This document shows, piece by piece, positions 1 through 9,432 of a stretch of 64,000 nt of DNA. Position 1 is the stretch's first letter. Every line of letters starts with the position of its first letter. The stretch lies in assembly GCA_016745215.1 (NCBI GenBank), contig CP050890.1:186001-250000 (forward strand), in the 5' to 3' direction. The notes beneath the pieces were generated by a model, which was not told the DNA's origin, ran no database searches, and saw only the letters and a list, made by a program, of their open reading frames with translations. This DNA comes from Thiohalocapsa sp. PB-PSB1 (GTDB lineage Bacteria > Pseudomonadota > Gammaproteobacteria > Chromatiales > Chromatiaceae). The position numbers and the translations under genes were made by a program.

Positions 1-2480
1 CCGATAGCGGCGGCGACCGTCTGGTTGATGTCGCTCACGTTCAGGCCTACGCGCGCGGCGGCTGATCGATCCGGACGGATTTCGACATAGCGACCGCCGG
101 CGACCCGCTCGGAGAACGCCGAGGTGGTGCCTTCGACCTGCATCAGGATGCGTTCCAGCTGCTGGCCGATGCGCTCGATCTCGGTCAGATCCGGCCCGGC
201 GATTTTCACGCCCACCGGGGTCTTGATGCCGGTGGCGAGCATGTCAATGCGGGTTTTGATGGGCATCACCCAGGCGTTGGTGACGCCGGGCAGGTCGAGG
301 GTCGCATCCAGTTCGCCGATCAGGTCATCCAGGCTCAAGCCCGGGCGCCATTGATCTTGTGGCTTGAGCCGGATCAGGGTCTCGATCATGGTGAGCGGTG
401 CAGGATCAGTGGCGGTGTCGGCGCGGCCGATTTTGCCAAATACGCGCTGCACCTCGGGCAGAGTCTTGATCAGGCGGTCGGTCTGTTGCAGCAGCTCTTG
501 GGCCTTGCCGATGGACAGCCCCGGCAAGGTGGTCGGCATGTACATCAGGTCGCCTTCATCGAGGTCCGGCATGAACTCGGAGCCGAGGCCGCGGTGCCAG
601 TCCCGCAGAACCGGAACATCGCGCAGGCCTTGGCGCCAGGCAGAGGCGAGGCGCTGTTGCCAACCTTCGATGACTGCGACCGGGCCGCTGCTGTCGGATG
701 TGCCATGCGCTGGGGCACCCGTTGCCAGCGTCTGTTGATCAGCCTGTCCATCGACAGCGGCCATCACCACGGCAGTAGCTTGGAAAGGCCATTTCAGCGG
801 TTCCAGTAGGCCGCCGATGCCGGACAACGGGATCAGCATGCTGAGCACCAGCAACAAGGCGATAAAGAGGGTGCCGCGCGGCCATCGCAATACCGCGCGC
901 AGCATTGGACGATACAGCCAGATCAGACAGCGGTTCAATGGGTTACTGGTCTCCGCTGGAATCCGACCGCGGATCAGATAGCCCATCAGCACCGGCACCA
1001 GCGTGACGGCAAGCCCAGCAGCGGCGGCCATGGCATAGGTCTTGGTATAGGCCAGCGGTGCGAACAGGCGGCCCTCCTGCGCCTGCAATGTGAACACCGG
1101 GAGAAAGCTCAGGGTGACGATCAGCAGGCTGAAGAACAGCGCCGGCCCCACCTCGGCGGCAGCGGTGCCGATGACGGCCCAACGCTGTTCGCCGACCGGT
1201 CGCTGTCTTTGTTGCGCCTCGAAGCGCTCCAGATGTTTGTGCGCGTTTTCGATCATGACGATGGCGGCATCCACCATGGCGCCAATAGCAATAGCGATGC
1301 CGCCCAGGGACATGATGTTGGCATTGATGCCCTGCCATTGCATCAGGATAAAGGCGGCCAGAATACCAAGCGGCAGACTGACGATGGCCACCAGCGCCGA
1401 GCGCAGATGGAACAGGAACGCAAAGCAGACCAGTGCAACGACAATGAACTCTTCGGTCAATTTGTCGCGCAGATTTTCTACCGCGGACAGGATCAGCTCA
1501 GAGCGGTCATAAGTCTCGACGATTTCGACGCCGGCGGGCAAACCGGCACGCAGTTCGTCGATGCGCTGCTTGACCGCGGCAATGGTGGCCAACGCGTTCT
1601 CGCCATCGCGCATGACGACAATGCCTCCGGTGATCTCGCCCATGCCGTCCAGATCTGCGACCACGCGGCGCATTTCCGGACCGATCTGCACCCGCGCCAG
1701 ATCGCGCAACAGGATCGGCGTGCCGTCCGCTCCGACCTGGATTGGGATCAATTCGATGTCCATTAACGAGGTCAGATAACCGCGGGTGCGGATCATGTAT
1801 TCGGCCTCGGCCAATTCCAGCACCGAGCCACCGACCTCGCGATTGGCATTGCGCACCGCCTCCGAGATGCGTCCCAGCGGAATGCCATAGGCACGCAGTT
1901 TGTCGGGATCGACGACAATCTGGTACTGACGCACCATGCCGCCAACGGTCGCCAACTCGGACACGCCATGCACGCTGGACAATTCGAACTTTAAAAACCA
2001 ATTCTGCAGACTGGTCAATTGCGCCAGGTCGTGTTGGCCGCTCCGATCGATCAGCGCATAGCTGTAGATCCAGCCGACGCCGGTGGCGTCCGGGCCGATG
2101 CGCGGCTGCACGCCATCCGGCAATTCAGCGGCAGCCTGATTCAAATACTCCAGTACCCGCGAGCGCGCCCAATAGAGATCGGTACCGTCCTCGAAGATGA
2201 CATAAACGTAGGAATCGCCAAAGAAGCTGTAGCCGCGCACAGTCTTGGCCGCCGGCACCGACAGCATGGTGGTGGTGATGGGATAGGTGACTTGCTCTTC
2301 GACCACGCGCGGCGACTGCCCTGCATATTGGGTCTTGACGATCACCTGTACGTCCGACAGATCCGGAATCGCATCCATCGGCGTCTGCTTGACGGAGAGC
2401 ATGCCCCAGACCAACAGAGTGGCCGCGGCAATCAGAACCAGAACCCGGTTGTTGATGGACCAGAGGATCAGATTGCGCAT
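1..2480 (-). CDS. cusA: Heavy-metal RND efflux permease, CusA-like (3' end outside window)
   Basis: Inner-membrane proton-driven pump of a tripartite Cu(I)/Ag(I)-type efflux system. The ATG at 2480 opens a protein beginning MRNLILWSINNR, and about 826 of the usual ~1,040 residues are inside the window. Visible family marks are the N-terminal membrane segment followed by DAIPDLSDVQVIVKTQY, the porter-domain stretch GVGWIYSYALIDRSG, and the proton-relay helix GAMVDAAIVMIENAHKHLE. Met-containing stretches EFMPDLDEGDLMYMPTTLPG and RIDMLATGIKTPVGVKIAG match the region that in CusA carries metal-binding methionines, so Cu/Ag is more likely than Co/Zn/Cd. It lies downstream of the cusB-like adaptor at 2892, separated by 411 bp that contain a dispersed repeat; these genes are usually much closer. 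No cusC or cusF is visible. Confidence 0.93.
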   Translation of the reverse strand, partial: MRNLILWSINNRVLVLIAAATLLVWGMLSVKQTPMDAIPDLSDVQVIVKTQYAGQSPRVVEEQVTYPITTTMLSVPAAKTVRGYSFFGDSYVYVIFEDGTDLYWARSRVLEYLNQAAAELPDGVQPRIGPDATGVGWIYSYALIDRSGQHDLAQLTSLQNWFLKFELSSVHGVSELATVGGMVRQYQIVVDPDKLRAYGIPLGRISEAVRNANREVGGSVLELAEAEYMIRTRGYLTSLMDIELIPIQVGADGTPILLRDLARVQIGPEMRRVVADLDGMGEITGGIVVMRDGENALATIAAVKQRIDELRAGLPAGVEIVETYDRSELILSAVENLRDKLTEEFIVVALVCFAFLFHLRSALVAIVSLPLGILAAFILMQWQGINANIMSLGGIAIAIGAMVDAAIVMIENAHKHLERFEAQQRQRPVGEQRWAVIGTAAAEVGPALFFSLLIVTLSFLPVFTLQAQEGRLFAPLAYTKTYAMAAAAGLAVTLVPVLMGYLIRGRIPAETSNPLNRCLIWLYRPMLRAVLRWPRGTLFIALLLVLSMLIPLSGIGGLLEPLKWPFQATAVVMAAVDGQADQQTLATGAPAHGTSDSSGPVAVIEGWQQRLASAWRQGLRDVPVLRDWHRGLGSEFMPDLDEGDLMYMPTTLPGLSIGKAQELLQQTDRLIKTLPEVQRVFGKIGRADTATDPAPLTMIETLIRLKPQDQWRPGLSLDDLIGELDATLDLPGVTNAWVMPIKTRIDMLATGIKTPVGVKIAGPDLTEIERIGQQLERILMQVEGTTSAFSERVAGGRYVEIRPDRSAAARVGLNVSDINQTVAAAI

Positions 2481-2710
2481 GGGCTTGGCTCCATTGCAGC
2501 GACGCTCACGACCGACCAGCGGGCAGCGGGTTACGTGCGGCGCGTTGGACAACAGGCCCTAGCTCTCGGCCCCGCCCATCCCGCTGTTTGTGCCTGCTGT
2601 ACGCGATTATCGAGCTGTTCGGTGAGGGTTGACACATGCGTAATGCCGTTTGCCCGAGACGCGCGTCTTGCCCGAGCGGCTGGATTGCAGAGGATGCGCG
2701 GGTTGTTTCC

Positions 2711-2885
2711 GAATCCTCATTTAAGGCGATTTCTGTCGAGAAACCTACCACCTGGCTTGTCTTCTCGTCCGGCATCGACGTTGAGGCAACTCGCCCATGG
2801 AGCGACCATAGGTGGGTTTCCGCTTCGCGAAGGCGAACGAGATTCCGGCGCCAGTTGGGCTATTTCTCTGCAGCAATCGGCTAAC
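2711..2885 (-). repeat. Dispersed hairpin repeat, copy 1 (between cusB and cusA)
   Basis: About 170 bp that recur in opposite orientation at 63130-63310. Shared blocks include CCAACTGGCGCCGGA, TCTCGTTCGCCTTCGC, CAACGTCGATGCCGGACGAG and TCTCGACA. In the middle, a near-palindrome around CCTATGGTCGCTCCATGGGC could fold into a hairpin. It fills much of the gap between the two pump genes. Short open frames across it look non-coding because they differ between the two copies. Confidence 0.7.
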
Positions 2886-2891
2886 TCATAA

Positions 2892-4316
2892 TCAATGCAT
2901 GTGCTTCCCAGGCATGGCATCCGCGCTTTGGACATCGGCACCCGATAGCCGCGTAAAACTCGCCTGCAGGTTCGACTCGGAGTCGATCAGGAACTGCCCG
3001 GAGGTGACAATCTGATCGCCCTGGTCAAGCCCGGACAGAATCTCCACCTCGCCGGCATACTGCATGCCGGTGAGCACGTCGACCGGCTGGAAGCGGCTAC
3101 CGTTACCATCGTCAGCGAGCAATTTGACAACAGTCTCGCGTTCGCCCGTGACAATCAGCGCCTCGGCCGGGATCTTCAGCACATCGCGCTGTGCTCCGAC
3201 GTTGATGACGACATTGGCGAACATATTGGGTTTCAGCACCAAACCCGGGTTTGCGAACACCAGCCGCACCTGGAGCGTACGCGTGTGTGGGTCCAGCTCC
3301 GGATACAGGTAGTCTACTTTGCCTTCCCAGCTTCGTCCTGGCCTTGCCGGCACGGTCATTCGCGCACTTTGCCCGACGGCCAGCCAGTCGATCCGATGCT
3401 CGTAGACATCCACCATCACCCAAACCTGACTCAGATCGGCAATGGTGAACATGGGGCTCGCTTTGGTCACGTACATGCCCTCGCGGGCGGTCATCTCGGT
3501 GACAATACCGTCGATTGGCGCGCGCACCGGGATGCGATTGCGCGGCTTGCCGCTTTGTTCGATCTCGCGGATGATGTCGTCTGGAACATCCAGTAGACGC
3601 AAGATGTTGCGCGCATTATCGGCATTGATTCGGCGCTGGCCGGGATGACCACCCTGGCGGGACAACAGAAAATCGACCTGGGCCGATAGGATATCCGGCG
3701 CATAGAGTTCTGCCAGGCTCTGGCCGCGCCGCGCCGGCTCGCCCTCGGCGCGTAGGCGAAGCGTCTCGATCCAGCCGTCCGCACGCGGATGCACATGGGC
3801 AAGCCTTGCCTCATCATATTCGATGCGCCCGACCGTATCGATCGATTTCTGCAATGTGCCGCGCTCTACTCGCGCGCTGCGTACGCCCAGGGTTTGGACG
3901 ATGGCGGACGTCAGCGATACCGGCGGGCGACTGCTGCTGCCTGGGTCTAGATCTGCGGCTGGCTGCAAGACTGAATGCTGCTCGGACTTCTGCTCCATCA
4001 GGTGCATGCCACAAATTGGGCAATTTCCAGGTTCGCCCTTGACGATTTGTGGATGCATAGGGCAGATATAGGTTGGGTCGAGATGTTTAACAGCATGCTC
4101 CAAGGGACTGTCGTCAGCTGCCGTGGACAATGCCTCGGATGGCGTTTCCTGCTGTTCGCCACAGCCAGAAAGTAAAAGAATCGGCCCCAGCAGGATCAGG
4201 AACGAGACCAGCGGTCGGAAAACTTGGACGACGCATGGGAACACCAACCACAGGGAGCCGGTGGTTGGCTGCGTAAAGGAATGCCCGTGCTGTAAGCTAT
4301 TCATCGTGATGTGCAT
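2892..4316 (-). CDS. cusB: RND efflux periplasmic adaptor with N-terminal heavy-metal-binding domain, CusB-like
   Basis: Membrane-fusion protein of 474 residues linking the CusA-like permease to an outer-membrane channel. A long N-terminus leads to a hydrophobic stretch and a lipobox (LLLSGC, about residue 52), so it is probably a lipoprotein. Residues ~83-107 form a small metal-binding domain with YICPMHPQI and GNCPICGMHLM, known in many CusB/CzcB-type adaptors and thought to handle Cu/Ag. The adaptor fold follows: barrel-sandwich half RVERGTLQKSIDTVGRIEYD, a helical hairpin, the second half VRAPIDGIVTEMTAREGMYV, and beta-barrel and membrane-proximal parts. The start is uncertain: ATG 4316 has only a weak upstream GGA, and ATG 4304 is possible. 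It is probably co-transcribed with the downstream permease despite the 411-bp gap. Confidence 0.92.
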   Translation of the reverse strand: MHITMNSLQHGHSFTQPTTGSLWLVFPCVVQVFRPLVSFLILLGPILLLSGCGEQQETPSEALSTAADDSPLEHAVKHLDPTYICPMHPQIVKGEPGNCPICGMHLMEQKSEQHSVLQPAADLDPGSSSRPPVSLTSAIVQTLGVRSARVERGTLQKSIDTVGRIEYDEARLAHVHPRADGWIETLRLRAEGEPARRGQSLAELYAPDILSAQVDFLLSRQGGHPGQRRINADNARNILRLLDVPDDIIREIEQSGKPRNRIPVRAPIDGIVTEMTAREGMYVTKASPMFTIADLSQVWVMVDVYEHRIDWLAVGQSARMTVPARPGRSWEGKVDYLYPELDPHTRTLQVRLVFANPGLVLKPNMFANVVINVGAQRDVLKIPAEALIVTGERETVVKLLADDGNGSRFQPVDVLTGMQYAGEVEILSGLDQGDQIVTSGQFLIDSESNLQASFTRLSGADVQSADAMPGKHMH

Positions 4317-4555
4317 GCAATTCCATGGTCAGCGACAAAGTATGCTGCATGGGCTTGATTGCTATGTCATGGTAACAGATAAGTCTCGCCGGGTTGGTGG
4401 GAAGTGAAACAGGGAGGTGGAGCAGGGTCCGCGCAAGAGACGGTCTCACGGGGAGGTCAGACGCCCTCGCGAAACCGACTTTGCTCTGACGGTTTACACG
4501 AACCTGACCATGACGCTTGACAGAAACCTAACAGGCTGGGAATGACTGACCGAAC

Positions 4556-6379
4556 CTAAAAGGCTCGCGGCAGAGACGAACGATGCTTGCAATTCAAACC
4601 CAGGATCATATCCGGCGCCGGCATGGCAAGCCGGGTCGCCGATGGCGGGGTGAGTCGTAAGGTATACAGCGCCTTGCCATCGATCCCGCGCAAGCTGGCG
4701 GTCAATTCGCCGGTTTCTTCAATGGCGATCTCGCCGAATGTAAACCAATGACGTGCATCAGCGTAGTCGACCACTGCATCGCGAGACTCGGGCGCATGCA
4801 GAAACAATCGCTCGGTGATAAGCTCGCTGTTCAGCGCGAACTCGGTACTGCCCTCGATGCCAGCACTCAGAGGGCCACTGATGAACTCATGTACGACGAA
4901 ATCCGGGCGTTGCGGAAATGGTCGGTAGCGAAATGCCGCAGCATGGTGCGCATCGGCGCTGATGAATACCAGGTTGTTGCGGCCATTGGCTGCCGCATGC
5001 TCGAGTATCGCAAGCAGTTCACGTGTGAAACCACCCTCCCCGTCAAGGCTCGCCCAGCCGTCGCGACCGGCTTCGGGTGGCCAGCCGGTCGGAATGGCCA
5101 AGGGCACACTGGATACGATCGCCAGCCAGGTGGCATCGGAGTGCGTCAATCTCTGCTGCAGCCAGGTAAGCTGTTCACGCCCGAGCATGGTTTTGGGCCG
5201 CTGCGGCAAGTCCGGAGCCGAGTTGGCATCGCGGTACTGACGTGTGTCGAGCAACAGCAGCTCCAGATGCTGGCCCCAACGCACTGCACGATACAGCCGT
5301 TTCGGTGTGCGCGGGTCTTCGCCGATGGGATTTTGCTCCAGCATCGCGGTCAGCCCCAGGGGCAGCAGATGCTCGCCGGCACGATAGGGCGGCCTGTCGC
5401 GCGTGTCATGCAACGGGCCAAAATCGTTGACCACTTCGTGATCGTCCCAGGTCGGGAAATAGGCGGTCTCTGCCAGTACACGGCGCAAGCCGGGATCAGC
5501 GCGGCTGTAGCGCCAATGGGCGCGGAATCCATCCAGATCGGTGGCCTTGCCAAAGCTGGCAGGAATCTGCGGATTGCCATAGCGTCCCGAGGCATCGCAT
5601 AGACCGTCAGCATAGATCATGTCGCCGGCAGCAACGAACAGATCCGGCGCCAATGCGTCAATGGCGGCAAAGATTTCAAAACCCTGCTCGGAATCGCGAC
5701 AAACATTCTGCCCGCCCAGATCGCCGCCCCAGATGAAACGTATCGCGGTGGCAACATAAGCATCGGGTGGTGTGCGAAAAGAGCCAATTGCCCATTCCCC
5801 GATAATCTCGTCTTCTTGCTCGGATTGTGCTTGTGCGCGGGTCGAATGGGTCTCCCCCCCAGCAGCGGAGATTCGGTGTGATGCCAGGGCCGATGCCTGG
5901 TTGGATAAAGTCGATCCTGGGGCCGATATCAGCGTCTGTTCGGTCATTGCTAACGCGGCATCCGATTGCAGCTCGCCAAGCGCCGGCTCTGGCGCTGCGA
6001 TCAAGGCGGCACGCCAGCGCTGCTGGCTGCCTGGTATCAGCCCTTGAACCCGAATCTTGGCGGTAAAATCCGAATCCGAATCAACCTGGCGCTCGAATCT
6101 GCGCGGCATTTCATCGCTGTCATTCGGCGTTGCCAACTCCACGACGACGGTACCGACTCGCTCCGACTGCACCCAGAGTACGGCGGCGTTGGGTTCGACA
6201 TCTCCGGCCGCAATGACAGGTGCCGGCGGGCGTGCGAGCGTTTGAACCGGCAATTGCGCGATTGCCGATGTGGTCAGGACTAGCATCAGTGTGGCAGCCA
6301 GCCAAGGCACCGGAATGAGGTTATGTGCGGTCAGCAACCCGGTGCGTGAGATCTCAGCTCGGATGGTGCAAAACATCAT
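4556..6379 (-). CDS. PhoD-like alkaline phosphatase / metallophosphoesterase family protein
   Basis: Exported phosphoesterase of 607 residues; the PhoD family releases phosphate from phosphodiesters and phosphomonoesters in the periplasm. A hydrophobic segment ends in TTSAIAQ, a plausible signal-peptidase site near residue 41; there is no clear twin-arginine motif. An N-terminal Fn3-like PhoD domain (PPAPVIAAGDVEPNAAVLWV) precedes the metallophosphatase core. Candidate metal ligands are the Asp in IWGGDLGGQNVCR, AAGDMIYADG, PTWDDHEVVNDFG and the His pair in ISADAHHAA. An insertion of about 80 residues rich in Ser/Ala/Gln lies between the Fn3-like part and the core. The start is uncertain because ATG 6379 lacks a strong ribosome-binding site. 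It appears monocistronic, and no Pho box was recognised. Confidence 0.88.
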   Translation of the reverse strand: MMFCTIRAEISRTGLLTAHNLIPVPWLAATLMLVLTTSAIAQLPVQTLARPPAPVIAAGDVEPNAAVLWVQSERVGTVVVELATPNDSDEMPRRFERQVDSDSDFTAKIRVQGLIPGSQQRWRAALIAAPEPALGELQSDAALAMTEQTLISAPGSTLSNQASALASHRISAAGGETHSTRAQAQSEQEDEIIGEWAIGSFRTPPDAYVATAIRFIWGGDLGGQNVCRDSEQGFEIFAAIDALAPDLFVAAGDMIYADGLCDASGRYGNPQIPASFGKATDLDGFRAHWRYSRADPGLRRVLAETAYFPTWDDHEVVNDFGPLHDTRDRPPYRAGEHLLPLGLTAMLEQNPIGEDPRTPKRLYRAVRWGQHLELLLLDTRQYRDANSAPDLPQRPKTMLGREQLTWLQQRLTHSDATWLAIVSSVPLAIPTGWPPEAGRDGWASLDGEGGFTRELLAILEHAAANGRNNLVFISADAHHAAAFRYRPFPQRPDFVVHEFISGPLSAGIEGSTEFALNSELITERLFLHAPESRDAVVDYADARHWFTFGEIAIEETGELTASLRGIDGKALYTLRLTPPSATRLAMPAPDMILGLNCKHRSSLPRAF

Positions 6380-6537
6380 GTAACGAGTGACTGTTCATTG
6401 CTGTTGAAGTGAAGCGATAACATCAGATATGGCTTGGTCACCACGAATATACAGCGTAGCCATTGTTTGAGATGGGGTCTTTATTCCGCCTCCAGTATGG
6501 CATCCTACAGCCCACCTTTGATTTGTTCGTATAGCTG

Positions 6538-6951
6538 ATGATCAATCCCAACGACGCTATCCTGGCCACCATGCTGGCTATCACGCTGTTGCTCGCCGGC
6601 TGCGAAACCGAAAAGAGCGGCCCCCAGGATGGGCCGGAGATGCCCAGCTTTGACAATCCAGCGCTGGCCGAAGGCCGCTCCATCTGGATGGGTACCTGCC
6701 GCGCTTGCCATCTACTCGGTAGCGCGGGTGCACCAGCCGTAACCGACTATGCCAACTGGGAGCCCCGATTGGCAAAGGGTATGCCAGCGCTCTACAAGGG
6801 GCCGATCAATGGCATCAAAGACGAGCAAGGCAAATATAAGATGCCACCGCGTGCGGGCAATAACCGGCTCGCGAACAGTCAAATCAGGCGCGCTGCGGAT
6901 TATATGGTTGCCGCAGTGCGACATTTACATCGACCAGCCCAAAGTGACTAG
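6538..6951 (+). CDS. Small c-type cytochrome lipoprotein
   Basis: A 137-residue protein with a short hydrophobic N-terminus ending in a lipobox (LLLAGCE, Cys at about 22), so probably a lipid-anchored periplasmic monohaem cytochrome. The haem motif is CRACH in GTCRACHLLGSAGAP, and the axial Met is likely in KYKMPPRAG. The fold resembles small class I cytochromes (cytochrome c5-like). No oxidase or dehydrogenase lies beside it, so the redox partner is unknown. The stop codon TAG (6949-6951) is part of CTAG, and a palindromic MITE starts right after it; that hairpin could act as the transcript end. Confidence 0.85.
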   Translation: MINPNDAILATMLAITLLLAGCETEKSGPQDGPEMPSFDNPALAEGRSIWMGTCRACHLLGSAGAPAVTDYANWEPRLAKGMPALYKGPINGIKDEQGKYKMPPRAGNNRLANSQIRRAADYMVAAVRHLHRPAQSD

Positions 6952-7082
6952 TGCAGCGGTGCGGATGTCCTGCCACCATTTCTGCTGTTTGTCGTTGTCG
7001 TGATCGCTCATCGTGGGTTATCGATGACGACCACGATGACGACAACGACTGCAAGCGGTCTCGCGACTTCCGCAGCAGAGCA
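6952..7082. repeat. Palindromic MITE, copy A
   Basis: A 131-bp element beginning TGCAGCGGTGCGGATG and ending CGCAGCAGAGCA, with a GTCGTTGTCGT / GACGACAACGACT inner arm that lets it fold on itself. It is closely related to 63346-63482 and more distantly to 45108-45244. The left flank is CTAG, which supplies the stop codon of the cytochrome gene; the right flank is a decayed TAGG. It has no coding capacity. Confidence 0.75.
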
Positions 7083-7180
7083 TAGGATCCAAAGCGACTA
7101 GAGCCAAAAGCGATTTGGGAGCCGCCGAAGACGATTCTGCTGCCGACAATGACCGGCGATGACGGGGATCTGCAGCAGGA

Positions 7181-7696
7181 TTACTCTTTCAGCTTTTTCG
7201 GGCGGACCACGGCGATGATGGATGCACAGCCCAACTCCAAACTGGACCAGTCGTTCGGCATCTCCAGCCGGGCCAAGGTCGCGGTGGGCAACAGCTTACC
7301 GTCCACGGGTTCGTCCAGGTCGTCACCGATCAAAAAGCGCACCAGGTCTTCCATCCCCGGGTTGTGACCGACTAGCAATACCGTTGCAGCCTTTGCAGGC
7401 ACACGATGAAGTACGCCGAGGAGGGCGTCCAGATCCGCTTCATAAATGGTATCGTCCCAAAGGATATGCTTTTTTTTGAAGTCAAGCGCTTTGCAGACCT
7501 TGAGCGCCGTATCCCGCGCACGCCGCGCCGGCGAGCTGACAAAATGGTCCGGTACCAAACCCTCGCGGTACATCCAAGCCCCGATTGTGGGTGCATCTTT
7601 GATGCCGCGCTTGGCAAGCGGCCGATCAAAATCGTTTGCCGCACGGACGCCCCAGTCGGACTTGGCATGGCGCAAAATCAATAACTCGCGGGACAT
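7181..7696 (-). CDS. sixA: Histidine phosphatase family protein, SixA-like
   Basis: A cytosolic 171-residue phosphohistidine phosphatase-like enzyme of the RHG (phosphoglycerate-mutase) superfamily. The catalytic start LLILRHAKSDWG carries the Arg-His pair at residues 8-9; the second Arg is in FVSSPARRARDTA and the second catalytic His in LLVGHNPGMEDLV. The length matches SixA, which in E. coli dephosphorylates a phosphotransferase-system phosphoprotein; whether that substrate applies here is not shown. It stands alone, with no kinase or phosphorelay gene beside it. The stop is about 100 bp from MITE copy A. Confidence 0.88.
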   Translation of the reverse strand: MSRELLILRHAKSDWGVRAANDFDRPLAKRGIKDAPTIGAWMYREGLVPDHFVSSPARRARDTALKVCKALDFKKKHILWDDTIYEADLDALLGVLHRVPAKAATVLLVGHNPGMEDLVRFLIGDDLDEPVDGKLLPTATLARLEMPNDWSSLELGCASIIAVVRPKKLKE

Positions 7697-7932
7697 TCGG
7701 GGGAACAGCTCGGACTAGGTCAACACATACTTGGGTTCGATACGGCATTGCAGATGTTTTTAACACAACGGCAACAAAAATGATATCCAGACCAAGCAGA
7801 GCGGGCAGGTATTTTAGACTTGTACATGCATTGCCTGGCCTGGGGGAGACCAAGCGCTATGGATTGCAATCGGTTGACGCACCACCCGAATGCGGTATTT
7901 GCACTGACGATCAGCCGATTTCTGCCAGACGA

Positions 7933-8814
7933 TCAGCCGATCTCTGCCAATAGCCGCTCGATCATGCTCTCCGCCTGGCCCAGATAGCCGCTGCCGAACA
8001 GGTTGAGATGGTTCAGAATATGATAAAGGTTATAGAGCGTCTTGCGCGTACCATATCCTTGAGCGAGGGGCCAGGCCGCCCGATAGGCCGAATAAAAATC
8101 GGCACCAAAGCCACCGAATAGTTCGGTCATGGCAAGATCCGCCTCGCGATCGCCTAAATAACAGGCAGGATCGAAGATTACCGGGCTGCCGTCCTCGGCC
8201 GTACTAAAATTGCCGCCCCACAGGTCGCCATGCAGTAAGGACGGCGTTGGATCATGGTCGATCAGCGCCGGGAACTCCTGCAACAGCCGCTCGCCGCGCC
8301 GTGCAAGCTGCCCTCCGTAGCCGTTGCGCCTGGCAAGGTCGAGTTGGAAACCAAGCCTTTCACTGCGCCAGAATGCAATCCAGGATGACTGCCAAGCATT
8401 GCGCTGTGGAGTCGAACCGATGGTATTGTCCCGATGCCAGCCAAAGCGCTCGGCGGTGGCCTGGTGCATGGCCGCAAGCTGCTCACCGGCCGCGGCAACG
8501 CTGCTGGAGCGCTGAGAACCCAGAGCGATATACTCCATTACGATAAAGGACTGCTCCCCGGCAATACCAGTGCACAAAGGGATCGGCACGCGAATGCTTT
8601 CGGTTTCGGCCATCGCTGCCAAGCCATCCAGTTCTGCATCGAACATGTCCAGGAGTTCAGCGCGATTGAGTTTGATGAACCAACGGGTCGTGCCATCGGA
8701 TAGCAGCAGCGCGCTGTTGATACAGCCGCCACCGACGCTGCGGTTCGAATGCGGTTCAAACGGCTTGCCGGATACCTCGCTGATGCGCGCGGCAATCTGT
8801 TTCAGGTGTTTCAA
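7933..8814 (-). CDS. Fructosamine kinase family protein
   Basis: A 293-residue kinase-fold enzyme that in characterised relatives phosphorylates ketosamines or ribulosamines on glycated proteins so they can be removed. Visible marks are the glycine-rich start SVGGGCINSA, the Lys in WFIKLNRAE, the hinge FIVMEYIALG, the catalytic loop LLHGDLWGGNFS, and the metal-binding Asp in VIFDPACYLGDREADLAM. The length is normal for bacterial members (about 290). It is 21 bp downstream of the HNH gene on the same strand, so the two may share a transcript. Confidence 0.92.
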   Translation of the reverse strand: MKHLKQIAARISEVSGKPFEPHSNRSVGGGCINSALLLSDGTTRWFIKLNRAELLDMFDAELDGLAAMAETESIRVPIPLCTGIAGEQSFIVMEYIALGSQRSSSVAAAGEQLAAMHQATAERFGWHRDNTIGSTPQRNAWQSSWIAFWRSERLGFQLDLARRNGYGGQLARRGERLLQEFPALIDHDPTPSLLHGDLWGGNFSTAEDGSPVIFDPACYLGDREADLAMTELFGGFGADFYSAYRAAWPLAQGYGTRKTLYNLYHILNHLNLFGSGYLGQAESMIERLLAEIG

Positions 8815-8835
8815 GTCTCGCCTCGATTGCTGGTA

Positions 8836-9432
8836 TCAGCCCTGTTTGATGCGTCGCAATAACGGGCTGGTACGTGGAAAATGCGCGCTTAAAAAGGCCA
8901 TCTGATCTGCCAACACGTTGCGGCCCATTAAATAAATGTACTCGGCATGGGTGGGTGTGAACGGAACTGCCAGCAACAGCATGCCCGCTCTCTCCGGTGT
9001 CCGCCCGGCCTTGTAGTTGTTGCAACGCACGCAGGCAGTGACGACATTGTTCCAGCAATCAACGCCGCCTTGACTGATCGGGCGGACGTGATCGCGCGAC
9101 AGATTGCGCGCGGAAAAATGCCCGCCGCAGTAGAGACAGAGATGATTATCACGCTGGAACAAGGTACGGTTGGATAACGGCGGGGCGTAGTCCTGACGTA
9201 GTTTGTTACGCGCGTGGTGCGTGCCATGGGTAGCGATGATAGAGTGAATTTCCATCACGCTTTGTTGACGCGTTAAGGCGTTGATGCCGCCGTGTAGACG
9301 AATCAGGGAACTGCCGCACGTATAGGCTACCTGCCCCAGGAAATACAGCCTGGCGGCTACTTTGTAGTTCACCCATTCCAGCGGCATGCCCGCTAGATCG
9401 GTGCGCAACACCTGTTGGTTCAAGGATACCAT
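8836..9432 (-). CDS. HNH endonuclease family protein
   Basis: A 198-residue protein with a zinc-finger-type HNH core: paired cysteines in CLYCGGHFS, the catalytic region LSRDHVRPISQGG with the DH pair, WNNVVTACVRCNNYK, and a downstream GRTPERAGM. The N-terminal half (LRTDLAGMPLEWVNYKVAARL) is shared by a widespread family of housekeeping-like HNH proteins with no known target. ATG 9432 (MVSLNQQVLRTD) is preferred over an upstream in-frame ATG at 9489 because similarity starts there. The next gene, priA, diverges from it. Confidence 0.85.
   Translation of the reverse strand: MVSLNQQVLRTDLAGMPLEWVNYKVAARLYFLGQVAYTCGSSLIRLHGGINALTRQQSVMEIHSIIATHGTHHARNKLRQDYAPPLSNRTLFQRDNHLCLYCGGHFSARNLSRDHVRPISQGGVDCWNNVVTACVRCNNYKAGRTPERAGMLLLAVPFTPTHAEYIYLMGRNVLADQMAFLSAHFPRTSPLLRRIKQG

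Noticed and set aside
2506..2941. Short minus-strand frames between cusB and cusA
   Set aside because: They cross a dispersed repeat whose other copy does not keep the frame, so they are unlikely to be genes.
6948..6951. The idea that the MITE truncated the cytochrome gene
   Set aside because: The stop codon is part of the left CTAG target copy, which predates the insertion, and the haem motif and Met region are complete.
8740..8765. GGTTCGAAT, a tRNA T-arm-like match
   Set aside because: It lies inside the fructosamine kinase gene with no acceptor stem around it; no tRNA was found anywhere in the window.
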